NCBI GenBank assembly: GCA_009809945.1
Contig: WTPW01000358.1
Span: forward strand, 197,864-261,863
Length of the DNA: 64,000 bases
Reading direction: 5' to 3'
From: Gigaspora margarita
Lineage: Eukaryota > Glomeromycota > Glomeromycetes > Diversisporales > Gigasporaceae
Shown piece after piece: positions 12,479-24,332 of this stretch. How positions within the stretch are numbered: position 1 is the stretch's first letter; each line of letters opens with the position of its first letter. The position numbers and the translations under genes are program-made. The notes under the pieces were generated by a model. The model had not been told where the DNA came from and did not search any database. It saw nothing but the letters and a program-made list of their open reading frames with translations.

Positions 12479-12502
12479 TGTCACAAATTACAATTTGTGA
12501 CA
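12479..12502. repeat. Near-perfect palindrome TGTCACAAATT/AATTTGTGACA
   Basis: Eleven-base arms are separated by only two bases, just right of the minisatellite. It may be an operator-like or cruciform-forming sequence; nothing else supports a role. Confidence 0.5.
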
Positions 12503-12574
12503 TTAGAAAATTTATTTATTTTATTTTATTTTTTCTTATCTGTTAGTACAAATCGTTACTCTGTTTACCTAAAT

Positions 12575-12746
12575 AGCACGTTCAACGTGCTATCACGTCA
12601 AACGTGCAGTGGCGGGGAATTTTATGGCTTAGAAATTAAGTGATAACACGTTCAACGTGATGGGCTTAAAATTAGTATTTTTGTATCGCATTAGGTGGCG
12701 GATTGCACAATTAACGTGCTAACGCGTCAAACGTGTAGTATAATTA
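12575..12746. mobile_element. Short palindrome-rich element, candidate hAT-type MITE
   Basis: The 8-bp direct repeat ACCTAAAT flanks the block at 12567-12574 and 12747-12754, as a target-site duplication would. Inside, the word AACGTGCTA-N-C-N-CGTCAAACGTG occurs twice in direct orientation, about 130 bp apart. The palindrome CACGTTCAACGTG occurs at 12578-12590 and again at 12647-12659. The word architecture resembles the better-supported hAT-like elements of this window. Terminal inverted repeats are not clear, so family assignment is tentative. Confidence 0.4.
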
Positions 12747-13161
12747 ACCTAAATGTATATAAGCACCCATATTTTCAAGTTTAATAAAGCAGAATCTTCT
12801 CTTCGATTTTTAAAATAAAAACAAAAGGAAGTAAGCTTAAGTTGTGCTGAAGAGACCTTTTTCCTATTTTTTTTAATCGAAAAGTTTCTCCCCGTTTGTC
12901 TTGTTACGTATTTTCTTGTCCAATTCTCGTTAGTATCTGTCCCAACAATCCATTGCATTGTCTTTAAATCCTCACAAACATTATCTATATAATCTATCGT
13001 AACTATTAGAGTTAAATCGGTTAAAAGATCTTTCTCTCCCGAATAATAGTTACAGTACGGAAAATGTGCTCATTGTTATAAAGCCAACACGTCTGAAGCA
13101 TGGTGTCTGTCATGTGATCCCGATATAATTGTTCAAAGATGGATAAGTATAAATGAAGATA

Positions 13162-13380
13162 CAGTTTGACCTCTCTATAATCACACCCATATAGTCACAC
13201 CTCTATATAAGCACCCAATATTGTGCAACGGACTTAATATAGTAAAAAAACCTCATTATAGTCACAAATCACTTATAATCACTATCACCAAAAAATTTTG
13301 ATTTTTTATCAATTTTATTAATAAAATCCCTCGTAATACTCACCAATTTTGACTAAATATGGATTATAAAATCTGATTGG
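13162..13380. mobile_element. Left half of a pogo/Tigger-like TIR element
   Basis: This stretch begins after TA with CAGTTTGACCTCTCTATAAT, a terminus typical of pogo/Tigger-type elements. It is colinear over about 219 bases with the first 218 bases of the complete copy at 22031-22676. The match stops exactly where the hAT-like left end begins (13381). The right half of this copy is missing. Confidence 0.7.
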
Positions 13381-13499
13381 CTAGGGATGCACCAGTCTTG
13401 CATAAGACCGGTCTTTAAACGGTCCTCATATCGTTTACATGGTCCCATCAGTCCCGGTCCTGAACCAGTCCTGGACCGGTCCCAATATAGTCATGTGAC

Positions 13500-15510
13500 A
13501 CACATATATATTTTATATATATATAAAATTGTAGCAGTATGCACTTCTCATACTGTCAACTTTCTTAATAATGAACCTCTCTATAATGAAATATAAGTAC
13601 AAAGTTTTTGAATTTCATATTAGTTCGGTATAAGTAAAGTTGTGGTTTCTTAGAAATATAACTTTTGCAGCCAGAACCAATAGTTTGTTATAGAAAAAGT
13701 TGGCTGAATATACCGTTGCTATATACTAACTACCAAAGACTAAAAGGTAGCATAATATTACTCTTTTGTATAAGTAATGTTTTTTTAAAAAAAAATATTG
13801 AAGTGCTAAGCTTTAAGGATTAACAGCTTTTTTAACAACTTTTTTTTTTCTAAAATTAGGGTTTGAGTTAAAAATGCATATAAGTTAGCTTTGTTATTTG
13901 AATTATGTCAATATTTTTGAGAAGGTCTGAACTACTATACAATGGCAGTATAAGTTGTTTGAATAATAGAATCAAGTTCTTGAATCATATCTATTTTGGC
14001 TGACTGTAAGTGGCTCTTACTTATCAATGGTGTTAGTTCATTTTTCTTAAAGGCATTTACTGATGTATATATAGTAACTTAAAACATGTAAGGCTACAGA
14101 AAGTTAATTCTTTGTTTTGCATTATTTGGATTTCAAAATCCTAATCAATGTTTAGATTATTTTTTTTAAAATCTACAGTACTTAACATGGATCAGAATAT
14201 GAGTTAACAATTGAATTTTTTTTCTATTATAATTTCAGGAAAATAAGATCTCTATTGGGTTATACCAAATTAAATTATAGAAAAATTAATAGCAAAAATA
14301 AAGTAACTAGCACAATTGGGCTTAAAAAAAAAAAAAACTGAAATTGAAAAAAGAGTCAGTAGGTATGCAAAACAAAAATTGGCTTTGTATAATGAAGTTA
14401 AATTATGTAATACTGTATTAAAATATTCTAAATAAAAGTTTGAATATACACAGTTATAATGCAGTAAAATGGGACACTTAAGTTTGTAAACTGCACTATA
14501 ATCACCAATGATTTAGCATTTTATTAAATCAAGTTAAAAATCAAATAAAAGTAATTGATTTAAGGATTAGAATTAAAGTTATTTTAGCAGACAATATGTG
14601 AATCACTGTATGAAATTATTCATCCTTATTTGAAAACACAAAAAATTTGCTTCTGAGTATTGACAATTGAAACTCATTTGGTTGTTTATTTATATATTTA
14701 TGGTTAAGCCCGTAAGGGTTTCAATAATTTCTTTTTTTGTCCAATTTTGCAAATGATAACTGGTGATTATATTATATGACAATATTGATTACCCAAAGCC
14801 TATTCTAACTTAGTATATTGATACTCAGGTTTATTTATCATTGAGATAATGCAAAGAAAATTACATAACTAAATATTGTATGTACAAATTTTCTGATCAG
14901 ATTATTATTTATTATTTAGGATTTCGTGGCTAAATATTAAAGATTTTTTTTGATTAGACCACCTGTTTGCTAATCAACAATTTTTAACAATTCTTTTCAT
15001 ATCTTACTAATATCATTGATCACCCAGATTGATATTCATACTTAGGTTAATCTTGAAAGGGATTTATACATGACTAAATATCGTATGATTTTTTATATAA
15101 CAATTTAGAAATGATTTAATCAGTAGTTAACAATTAAGTGATGAATATTGCACAATTTTTTGAACTAATTCTAATATAATTTAATAAAAGTAACTCAGTT
15201 TAATAGAAAGAAAAAGGAAATGATTTCAGGTGCTCTAGTAAAAAAATAAATATATAAATTAGATAGCGAAAATGTGTAAATTTTTATTTTTTTGTTTACC
15301 TTAATTTGAAATCAAGCATATTTATTAAACTATTTTTTATTATTATTTAATACTTATGTAATTAAATACATTATGCATATATTATTTTTGACTTCTACAC
15401 ACTTTGTTATAATTTATTAATCAAGTTATAATAACCATTCTGCTTCTTTTAATCTTTGATTGTAATTTGTGAAAACCTTTTTCTCACTACTAAACTGCAT
15501 TTCTAGAAGC
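13500..15510. other. AT-rich interior of the hAT-like element, no gene
   Basis: A TA-dinucleotide run lies at 13501-13527. The rest is AT-rich DNA without frames or repeats that I can assign. It lies 5' of the transposase and presumably includes its promoter; no specific site is recognised. Confidence 0.5.
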
Positions 15511-17443
15511 ATGAGCATTGAAAAAGAAAACAGATATCATGATGTTAGCTTGAATCTTTCTAGTGATAAATATGATAAAAGTGATAATAATAATCCAACT
15601 ATAAGTGAACAAGATGAATTACAAAATGTGAGTTCAGTTCCAACTAAGAAGCATGATTCACTAGTATGGCAATACTTTAATGTAGATAATCCTGAGCCTG
15701 TTTGTAAAGTGTATAAAAATGATTTTTCATCAACAAGCTCAACTTCAACTCTAAGGCAGCATTTAAAAACACATAATATTATAGTACCAAAACAAAAGCA
15801 AAAGCTTTTAAATTTGAACACCTATTCAAAGAATGAACAACAAGAGCAAGATGATCTAGTTATAAAATGGGTTGTTTGTGACTTGCAGCCATTTAATGTT
15901 GTAGAGAAATGAATGGCGGAATATGATTTCAAAATTTGATCCAAGGTATAGATTTCCTAGTAGAAATACAATAAAAGATTATGTAACAGAGCTATTTCAA
16001 AAAAAAAGATAAAGTAAAGTTAACTTTACAGCAGATCTCTGGAAAAGTAGCATTTAACTTCAGACTTATGGATGGCATCAAATGGCACATCATTCATAAG
16101 CCTTACAATCCATTATTGATTCGTTTTGAAAATTAAGATGTTTTCTTCTTGATATAATCCCAATAAAAGAATGGCATACAGGAGCAAATATCACTAATAC
16201 AATTATAGATATCTTGGATGAATATGATATATCTGAAAAAACTTTGGCCCTAACTACAGATAATGCATCCCCTATGGTTTTGTATGGTGCAATTGTAGCT
16301 GAGGAGCTTGAAGAAGGTTTTAACAATTTCAATTTTTCCTATTATTGTTGTGCAGCTCATGTATTGAACTTGGCAGTTAGTCGAGAAATAGAATTTATTG
16401 ATAACTCTATAGTTAAAATATGATTATTAATGTCTTATTTAAAGCATTACATTCTACAATTAATAATTTAAAAAAATTATATGAAATGAAAAATATTAAT
16501 TATTTAGCACCCAAACTTGATATTAAACACTGATGAAATTCTACTTATTATATGTTAAATAAATAGAAAAAATAGAATCACCTTTAATTATGCTTGCACT
16601 GATGATCCAGTAGTCCATGAAAAGTTTCCAAATGAAAATGATCGTGATAATATTTATGTAAAGTTTTTTTTTCTTTTTTTTTAAAAACATACTAATAATA
16701 AACAATAAACTAATTAAAAATAAAGGATACAATGATTCTTCTAGAACCAATTGAACATGCTACTCAACTTCTTTCAGCATCAAGTTATCTGACACATGGT
16801 GATGTTTGATTTGTTTTTCTTGGCATTCAGGAACATTTGTTGCAATACAAAAATGATCCTTTTTTTCTCAAAATCATATGGCAAGTGCAATTTATCAAAA
16901 ATTGAATAGCTATTGGCCAATTTTAGATGAAAATTCTCAAATTTCATCACTACTTGACCCAATAACAAAGTTAACAGCATTTAAAGACCTGGATAAAAAA
17001 ACAAAAGCAATAAATTTAGTATCAAATCTTCATGGATATTCTCCTGCCATACCAACTCCAACCACAGTTTCTCTGATTATTTATCAAATACAAGAAACTA
17101 TTTCTGCCAATTACGAATATCTAATTCCCTACAAGCAAATAATTCAAATTTATTATTTTTAACAATGAATAGTATACAAGATGAATTAGAAAGATACTTG
17201 GCCTTGCAATTTGAAAATAATGTAGATTCGCTAGTTTGGTGGCAAGGAAAGCAACGTGAATATCCCAGATTGAGTTTAATTGCCAAAGATTATTTGTGTA
17301 TCCAGGCAACAAGTATATCTTCAGAGCAGGCTTTTTCAATTGCTGGGCAAACTATTACGGCATCAAGAAATAGGCTGGATGGTGAAGTAGCAAGAATGGT
17401 TTTGTGCTTAAAGAGTTGGATCCAAGAAACAATAGGCAATTAA
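15511..17443 (+). pseudogene. hAT-family transposase (BED finger to hATC dimerisation domain), inactivated
   Basis: The first ATG of the frame is at 15511 (MSIEKENRY). A BED-type zinc finger follows (SLVWQYF, then C-K-V-Y, then TLRQHLKTHN, about residues 50-90). The second Cys of the expected CxxC is replaced by Tyr. A TGA at 15910-15912 and later shifts break the frame. The transposase core is still readable: FDPRYRFPS near 15935, FTADLWKS near 16022, TTDNASP at 16254-16274 (the second catalytic Asp region of hAT RNase H-fold enzymes) and CCAAHVLNLAV near 16350. The C-terminal hATC dimerisation domain is well kept (LERYLALQF, WWQGKQREYPRLSLIAKDYL, SSEQAFSIAGQTITASRNRL), ending with TAA at 17441-17443. 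It would have cut and joined the element ends. Confidence 0.85.
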
Positions 17444-19238
17444 TTATTTTTTAGTAAATAATGTTAACTTAAATCAACTGCGAATCTTGCTTTATTTTGT
17501 GTTTATATAATTATCTTGCTACACAAAAGTTTAAGTCGCAGTTCTATATAGCAAATATAATATATTATTTAAATTAATAATAAATTAAATATATAAATAT
17601 AATTAAGAAAAAGTTTACTTGGGTTTTAAACTCTCTAAATTTAGAGTTGTCTAACATATATTCATTTCTGGTTAGATTGTTTTTTACACAGAATACAAAG
17701 TTTTTCTAATAATCCTTACTATTATTATCATATTCTGGTATTAATAAACATCTATATATATATCTGGGTGGATGATACTTCACAAATCATAACCAAGCTT
17801 CTGGCATTTTTAGATTTGATATAGTTTAAACCATATTCAGTTAACATGTATTGGGCATAATTATTTTTTGTGGTTAAATAAAATAAAAATCTTAACATGT
17901 TTCACATGAGATTTTTGTTTCATATTTATTTTTATTACCATTATTTCCTTTCGCATTATGGCTTTTCCTTTAATGTTTGTGGATTTCTCATAATTGGAAA
18001 GAATTTAAATTGTCATCTCATAAAAAATAAAAATACAATTAATATTCTATTTTATACAGTCTGATTGAATCATTTAATTAATTTTTTTTGCAAACTGAAC
18101 AACTACCCAAGTCAAAGTACTGAGCCACCAGCAATGATGATTATGCCATTTTGAATACATAACACATATAGCCAGAGGCTCTATCATCAAGAGGTGAAGA
18201 CTCTAGTGAAATTTTTTGCATAACTATATATACCCGTAACAAGTAACCTGGATAGCTGATCTATCAACACAAAAGTAAACTGATACTAGAAGTTAAAAAT
18301 GTATTATTTACCCAGTTCACCTTCATGTATTGTTAACCGCTATAAGATTATTCACTAAAATCTTTGGATTAAATTATGAATACCTAAATAGGTTGTGTTA
18401 TGGATTTTGATATAAAGTACTGAGATGGATACATTCAACTATTCTCATCTCATAGTCTAGTGAACGAAACTGTGGAAAGCCTGTATGATCTTCTTCTCCT
18501 TACTATGAAGACAATGATAGTTGATGATCACGCCCTCTATAAGTTGTTTATAAATATAGAAAAAAATAAATTGCAGGGAAGTAATAGTCAGATTCTAGGC
18601 CTGCCTCAAAAGGCTATAACTACACCTGAGAAGACTATATATTAAAGGTACAGTTAGATTGTGTATTTTCATAGACCAGACAAATCATCTTCGTTAAAGT
18701 ACAGGACTATTATGGCTCTGCTGAATTCTATGAACCCATGTGAATAACTTAAGCGACCATCTTATCAACATGAAGGTAATCTAGTGTAAAAAAATGGAAT
18801 ATCAGTAAAAAAAATCAAAAATTAAAAGATTTATATAAAAGGATACTATTGTCTTATATATCACAAGACAATAATTATCTATGGTGCATTGTTTACTAAA
18901 TTTGGTACACAATTATTGGACATGGGTACAGGCTTTTCCATTCCTGGTACATCGTGCAGATGTTCAGTCAACATGTAATTTCTGAGAAACAAATATTACG
19001 TTATTTTTACATAACCACATATAAATATAAAAGGTTAAGTAATGCACATTCGTGTTGCAAATTGATAAAAAATTTTAATTCTGTGTTAGTTATATGAAAT
19101 TGGGTATGTATAAGGTGTTGTGATACTTTCCTGCAGAATTTCTTACAGCTATCAATTTATTATTAATAATGCTAATGAATAATACTTAGGATCTTTTTCT
19201 TATTATGCATAATCTGGTCCAAAATATATTTAATTATA
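17444..19238. other. AT-rich interior of the hAT-like element, nothing recognised
   Basis: Short frames only. I see no element ends, tRNA or repeated words in this stretch. Confidence 0.5.
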
Positions 19239-19377
19239 TAGTGCAGATCTGCACAGATTTTTTTTAAAAATCATTATTAAAAATCTGCACAGATCCGCAA
19301 CCCTGCCAGGGTCTGCAAATAAAAATTTTTTGGAAATCAGTGCAGATTATTAGATCAATACAAATCTGCACAGACTA
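19239..19377. mobile_element. Candidate mini hAT-like element with ATCTGCACAGAT words
   Basis: The block starts TAGTGCAGATCTGCACAG and ends CTGCACAGACTA, so both ends give TAG inward. The word TCTGCACAGA is repeated three times, and CTGCCAGG/GTGCAGAT relatives lie between. It is only 139 bp. The flanks TAATTATA and TTAATAGG give no convincing duplication. It is followed by an AT palindrome (19412-19462). Confidence 0.35.
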
Positions 19378-19890
19378 TTAATAGGGTTTATATCTATGTA
19401 CCCGACCATGTAATATATATTATAATATAGATATATATGTATATATAATATATATCTATATCACATAATTTATATATAATTAATTATATATAGTACTAAA
19501 TACAATTATTATTTTAGTTTTTTTATTTACTATAATGCATACTAATTCTTATCCAATTTTTAACTAAAACATCAATTCGAACTAGTACTTTAATTCTAAC
19601 ACTATTTCAACTAAAACACTAATCTAACCTAAATCTGATTTCTAACCCTAACCCTATTTTTAATAAACACTAATCCAAACCTGATCTTTAACTCTAATTC
19701 TATTTTTGATTGATAGCTTACACCACAACCACTGTAGAGAAACTGCTATAGAGACATAATGACGTAGAGATATGCAAAAACTGATGAAAAACCTATTGTG
19801 AACTCAACTTAAAATGATGAACTTACAAAAGAAATAACAAAAAACTTGTCAAAGAAATTGTAAAAAAACCTACTGAATCACGGCTCCAAC

Positions 19891-20040
19891 AATGGCTTCA
19901 ATGACATACTTCTTCATTCTTTCACTCAACGTGTTAAATTACCAGTTTGAAAGTATATAGTTTATGATGGCTCTAGCGATATACTTCTTTGTTCTTTTAC
20001 TCAATGTGTTAAAAAAAACTGAAATGGACGACTCTAGTAA
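19891..20040. repeat. Two diverged 75-bp tandem copies
   Basis: ATGGCTTCAATGACATACTTC at 19891 recurs as ATGGCTCTAGCGATATACTTC at 19966, both followed by TTCTTTNACTCAAYGTGTTAAA. Related 'GACTCTAGTAA' and 'GACAACTCCAACGATAAG' fragments occur at about 20028 and 20419, so the array may be longer and decayed. Confidence 0.45.
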
Positions 20041-20704
20041 CAAAAGCACTGATATAGACTCCAGCAATGAGATCCCACAAAGGAAAGTACCTAAAAACTT
20101 GAAAAAAAGTTAGTATGTACAAAGTAAGCAAGAAATATGCCTAACCCTAACAAAACAAGTCAAACTTTAACAAATACCTGCTAACCCTAACATAATAGTG
20201 GCTTATACTATTCAATCTATACAAAACTTACCGAATTACAAAAAAAATGAAATCTATATTAAGAAAAAAGATTATTAATAGAAATCTAATGCTTATCAGA
20301 AAATCTAAAGCCCCATTGTGAACTGAAAAACCACGAGACAAGTGCTATAAATGAAGAAAGTGAGGAAAAGGCACTAGAATGAGCGATACTAATGATGAAG
20401 AACAAGCACCGGAATGGACAACTCCAACGATAAGAACCTAAAAATCAAAAAAAAATTAGTATAATAAGTTATATAAAAAATAAATTTAAATAAAAAAAAT
20501 ACTGATCTTGATCTCATGTAACTAGTGATTATCACTACTGAAAAAGAACTGTTTAACAAAAGAAAAAAATATAAAATGTTAATAAATAAATGATAAAAAG
20601 TAGTAAAAACAAAAAAATTGTAAAAAAATTTAATATTTAAATAAAATAAAAAAATATTTAAATAAAATAATTTAAAAAATAAAAATAAAATTATATGGGT
20701 CCTG

Positions 20705-21510
20705 CAGGTCGATAGTGTAGTGGTTGCACTCCCAGGACTTAAGCTGTTCCTCACGCAAGGTCGCCAGTTCAAGTCCTACTGAAGACTGAAGAACTTTAAT
20801 TTCTACGTTTGGCCATGAGACGGATGTACTTGAACTAGGATGCTAGGACCACGTGCGGTGGCACAACCACTTAGAAAAATTTCTTCAGGTTAGGTCCCTA
20901 ATATAGGAAAGGTAAATCTGGTTAAAATCCCCTAGTTGAAATAGAATGGGTCAGCTGGTTACGGTCAGCTGGACTTATAAAGAAATGGTAAATCTGGTTA
21001 AATCCCCCAGTTGAAATAGGACGGGTCAGTGGACTACGGTCAGCTGGACTTAATGAACACAAGGCTTATTCTGGTTAAATCTCCTGGTGAAAGTGGGTCA
21101 ACTGGCTACAAACCGGTTGGATCAATTAGGAAAGTCCCTCGAAGAAAAACCGGTTCTGAACCAAACTCGGAAGGAAGTACCTGGGGCAGATATAGAAGGA
21201 CCCTATACATGTGGCCAGCAGAGTCACTTAACTCCTTAAAGCTGTCTATGGACACCGATAAACGGGCGAGGCACACCGGGTGACGGGCCCACCGGACTCA
21301 GCCAGAGAAATCAGACGGAGGAGGGAAGGGACAGGTTTGACTTCATAGGACAATACAAATAGATTAGGAAATAAGACTGTAACACATAATGTAGGGGCCC
21401 CATGGGGCCCTGTACTAATAAAATATAGGTTAATAAAAGCTGCAAACTGCGGGTTCGGGAGGCTGTGCCCGAACAAATTTAAAAAAAAAATAAAAATAAA
21501 AATAAAATAC
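20705..21510 (+). mobile_element. Long SINE with tRNA-derived head and hairpin plus A-rich tail
   Basis: The head carries an RNA polymerase III A box (TAGTGTAGTGG, 20713-20723) and B box (AGTTCAAGTCC, 20766-20776), 43 bases apart, as in a tRNA with a long variable arm (tRNA-Leu-like). The body is far richer in GC than its surroundings. It contains three copies of a ~75-bp repeat and the 16-base palindrome GGGCCCCATGGGGCCC (21395-21410). The 3' end is a stem-loop GTTCGGG/CCCGAAC (21453-21474) followed by an A-rich tail. At about 800 bp it is long for a SINE. It has no coding frame of note and would borrow a LINE reverse transcriptase. An AT-rich AAAATAAAAATAAAAT-like sequence lies on both sides but is too simple to call a duplication. 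Confidence 0.65.
20905..21122 (+). repeat. Three ~75-bp tandem units inside the SINE body
   Basis: Units start near 20905, 20981 and 21056. Each carries TCTGGTTAAA-T-CCCC-AGTTGAAA, then GGGTCAGCTGG, then ACGGTCAGCTGG or a variant. Units one and two are close; the third is more diverged. Confidence 0.7.
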
Positions 21511-22030
21511 AAGTATAATAAAAATAAATAATAAAATAAAAAAATTTTAATAATAAAAAAAAAACAATTTGTAAAAAAATTATTAAATAAAAAACATTAA
21601 AAAAATTAAAATAATAATAATAATAAAAAAAATTTAAATTATTAAAATAAATAAATAAATAAAAAATAAAATAAAATAATCGAAAAAAATGTTAAAAAAA
21701 AGGCCATAAAAAAAAAAAGATTAAAAAAAAAAATTGAAAAAAAGTTTTAAATAAAAAGCGTTAGAGAAAAAAGTGAATAAAAACAAATCAAGGAGTGCAT
21801 GTTACACAATAGGAAGAATCCGGTATAATGTATAAAGAGTGCAGGCACAATGTTTATCGTTCTAGTTACATTTTTTTTAAACTGACCAATCACAAACAAG
21901 GACCGTTTTGGACTGAGACCGGACTGGACGGGACCGTAAACAATATGGGACCGGTCTTCTAGGGACTGGGACGGACCGGACTGGACTGGTGCATTCCTAG
22001 TCTCGATTACATGTTGTCTACATTATGGTA

Positions 22031-22676
22031 CAGTCTGACCTCTCTATAGTTACACCCTATATAGTCACATATCTATATAAGCACCTAATATTGTACAACG
22101 GACTTAATATGGTAAAAAGCCTTATTATAGTCACAAATCACTTATATCACTATCACCAAAAATTCTTTATTTTTTATTAATTTTAATAATAATAAGCCTC
22201 GTTATAATCACCAATTTTGACTAAATATGGATTATAAAATTTGATTGGCCAATAATGATATTCATGTTTATTTAAAATTTTTTATTAAAAATTCTTAATG
22301 GGTTGACAACAAATACATTTGAAGCAGTGGCCCAGTTTGGATGAAACAACAATAAAATGTTCGTCTCGATGAGTCGATTCTAATGAGCCCAAGATCGTCA
22401 AAATCCAATCACTAGTTACTGAGATAATTAAGGATTTGTGTCACTTCACATGTTTAAGAATTGATTAAATTTTAACATCATAACGATATTAGCGTTTTGT
22501 AATTAGATTTGGACGATTTAGACACAGTATTTTCTAGTATTTCAAATATGCACAAATATATTATTTATTGGCCTTTGGTCATGTGACATGACCAGGTATT
22601 TTATTTATAGTCACATCTCTATACAATCACCAAAATAGGGCACGATGGACTTGATGATTATAGAGAGGTCAGACTA
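22031..22676. mobile_element. Complete pogo/Tigger-like non-autonomous element, 646 bp
   Basis: It is bounded by TA at 22029-22030 and 22677-22678. The left terminus CAGTCTGACCTCTCTATA is the inverse of the right terminus TATAGAGAGGTCAGACTA, except at the outermost base. TA duplication and a CAGTNNGACCTCTCTATA terminus fit the pogo branch of Tc1/mariner. There is no transposase. The first third matches the truncated copy at 13162-13380. Confidence 0.75.
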
Positions 22677-24007
22677 TAATCATTTTAATCATTTTCACTT
22701 TATTATATGGCATTTAAATTTATATGTAAATAAATTTTATGCTCACTGGATAAATAATGAGGGTAAATAGTAAAGATTTATTTTGATATTTTATTTTAAA
22801 GAGTTAGATTAATATATAAAATTTATTATACTCAGTGACATCACCATCACAAGTAAACTAAAACTAATTCTAAATTGTGAATGATTTATCTTAAACGGTT
22901 AAACATTATTATTATTGAAGAGCTTCATCATCGTCATAAATAAATACATGATGAAATCATTTCATTGACAAAAAAGTATTGTCAGGCATTATTAGACACA
23001 TCGGCTTTATGCCCGACAAATGAGAAACCTTTCGTGAGCAATTTTTAAGCGATTAATTGACGAATGAAATCTATGATGCATGACTGTATAATGAATTGTT
23101 AAGACTTTTGAGTTTTTTTTCTTCATAATATCGATGATGGGATTTGGATTTTAAGAGTTTAAAGTTTGGACGTCATTAGTAATAATAATTCTCTGTGATC
23201 TTGATACAGTGATCGAGGAATGATTATAAATATAACATAAACCACTTCTATGTTTTTTAAAGCACGACCAACATACACATTTCTATGTATGATCCGCTTC
23301 GATATGAAATTGATAAATATTGTGAAAGCAATTGGGTGGCACTGAAACTGATTACAGTATTTTGTGCAATAATTAAACCTCATGCGATACAATACTACGT
23401 GAAAATCCGGCAATATGTGACATATATGTATATCACTCTGACAATTGGATTTAATATTTTGCGGTCGCACAACATTTATTTTTTTGGTGGTATGGGCATA
23501 AAATACCCCTATTTTAAATACTGATCTAGTATCAAATATATTTGTTCTGGTACTGATATTCTATAATCCCTTCTATGGAGAGATTATTGTATCATATTAA
23601 AATACAGTAATCGTAAAGAAATCTTAATAAAAATAGAAATTTGGGATTTAAGCCATGTTTTTCACTTTCATTTATTATGATAATAGGTGCATAATAAGCC
23701 ACTTCGGATCAAGTATAGTATAGCTGACACCTTAATAATTAATCAATTGATTTAGAATAGGTGCCCCTATACTATATGTGATACGCTACTTTTTCATATG
23801 TATTATAAGGCAGAAAGGGTAATTGGCGAAGTTAAAATAATTAATATAAAAAGTTTTTTATTTTAATATTAAAAAATTTTTATTTTTTGTATTAAGTTTA
23901 TATATGATTTAGAATTATTTTATATAAGATTAATAATATAACATCTTGTTTTAAAGTGACCTTAAATGAATTATACATTGTATCAAAAAGCATAAATTTT
24001 AGAGGTA
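22677..24007. other. Intergenic DNA, nothing assigned
   Basis: No motif-bearing frame occurs here. A plus-strand frame at 23285-23524 has no recognisable features. A GGGTAATTGGCGAA sequence at about 23819 resembles the end of the foldback at 24008 and may be a solo end. Confidence 0.45.
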
Positions 24008-24332
24008 GGGTAGTTTGCGAATTGATGATATCTAGTGTGATCCAGTGATTAAAATTGATCTCGATGAGATAAATCGAATAATTCTAAGTTTATCCGATTC
24101 TAATTACTGGATGACAAGATATCATTGATTATATGCTACACAAAAATGATCCTTGAGGAAAATTTTGACTAAATGTAAATTTGGAAAATAATCGATTATA
24201 TCATGTGACCCAGTGATCAGGACCATGCGAGCTTTGACCATTTGATTCATCTCATCGAGACGAATCTAAGGGTATAAAAATTATTCGATTTTGATCATTA
24301 GAACATTAGATATAAAATTCGCAAAATTACCC
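24008..24332. mobile_element. Foldback element with GGGTARTTTTGCGAA ends
   Basis: The left end GGGTAGTTTGCGAATT (24008-24023) pairs with the right end AATTCGCAAAATTACCC (24316-24332), allowing one bulged base. Inner blocks around TCTCGATGAG occur in inverted order (about 24060 and 24255). A related TCTCGATGAG is at about 22354. No clear target duplication was found. Confidence 0.5.

Larger units (their letters stand above)
13381..22000. mobile_element. 8.6-kb hAT-like DNA transposon with decayed transposase and nested SINE
   Basis: The left end CTAGGGATGCACCAGTC (13381-13397) is the reverse complement, with one mismatch, of the right end (21984-22000). About 110 bp inside each end is rich in ACCGGTCC/GGACCG words in inverted arrangement (13398-13490 and 21890-21983). 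A BED/hATC transposase pseudogene lies inside at 15511-17443. A clear 8-bp duplication is not present: the flanks read TGATTGGC and GTCTCGAT. The ends may therefore belong to different copies brought together by recombination, or the duplication has decayed. Much of the length is insertions, including the SINE at 20705. Confidence 0.7.

Noticed and set aside
15537..15821. 94-codon minus-strand frame
   Set aside because: Lies antisense to the BED-finger part of the hAT transposase, whose plus-strand motifs are clear.
19641..19656. TAACCCTAACCCTA, telomere-like
   Set aside because: Only about two and a half units, inside the hAT-like element; similar CTAACC stretches at 31500 are irregular. 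Not a telomere.
20705..20785. A functional tRNA gene at the SINE head
   Set aside because: A and B boxes are present but acceptor and anticodon stems do not pair well, and the sequence runs into a retroposon body.
13374..22007. TCTGATT / TCTCGATT as a decayed duplication for the 8.6-kb hAT-like element
   Set aside because: Needs an indel and a boundary shift; too weak to claim.
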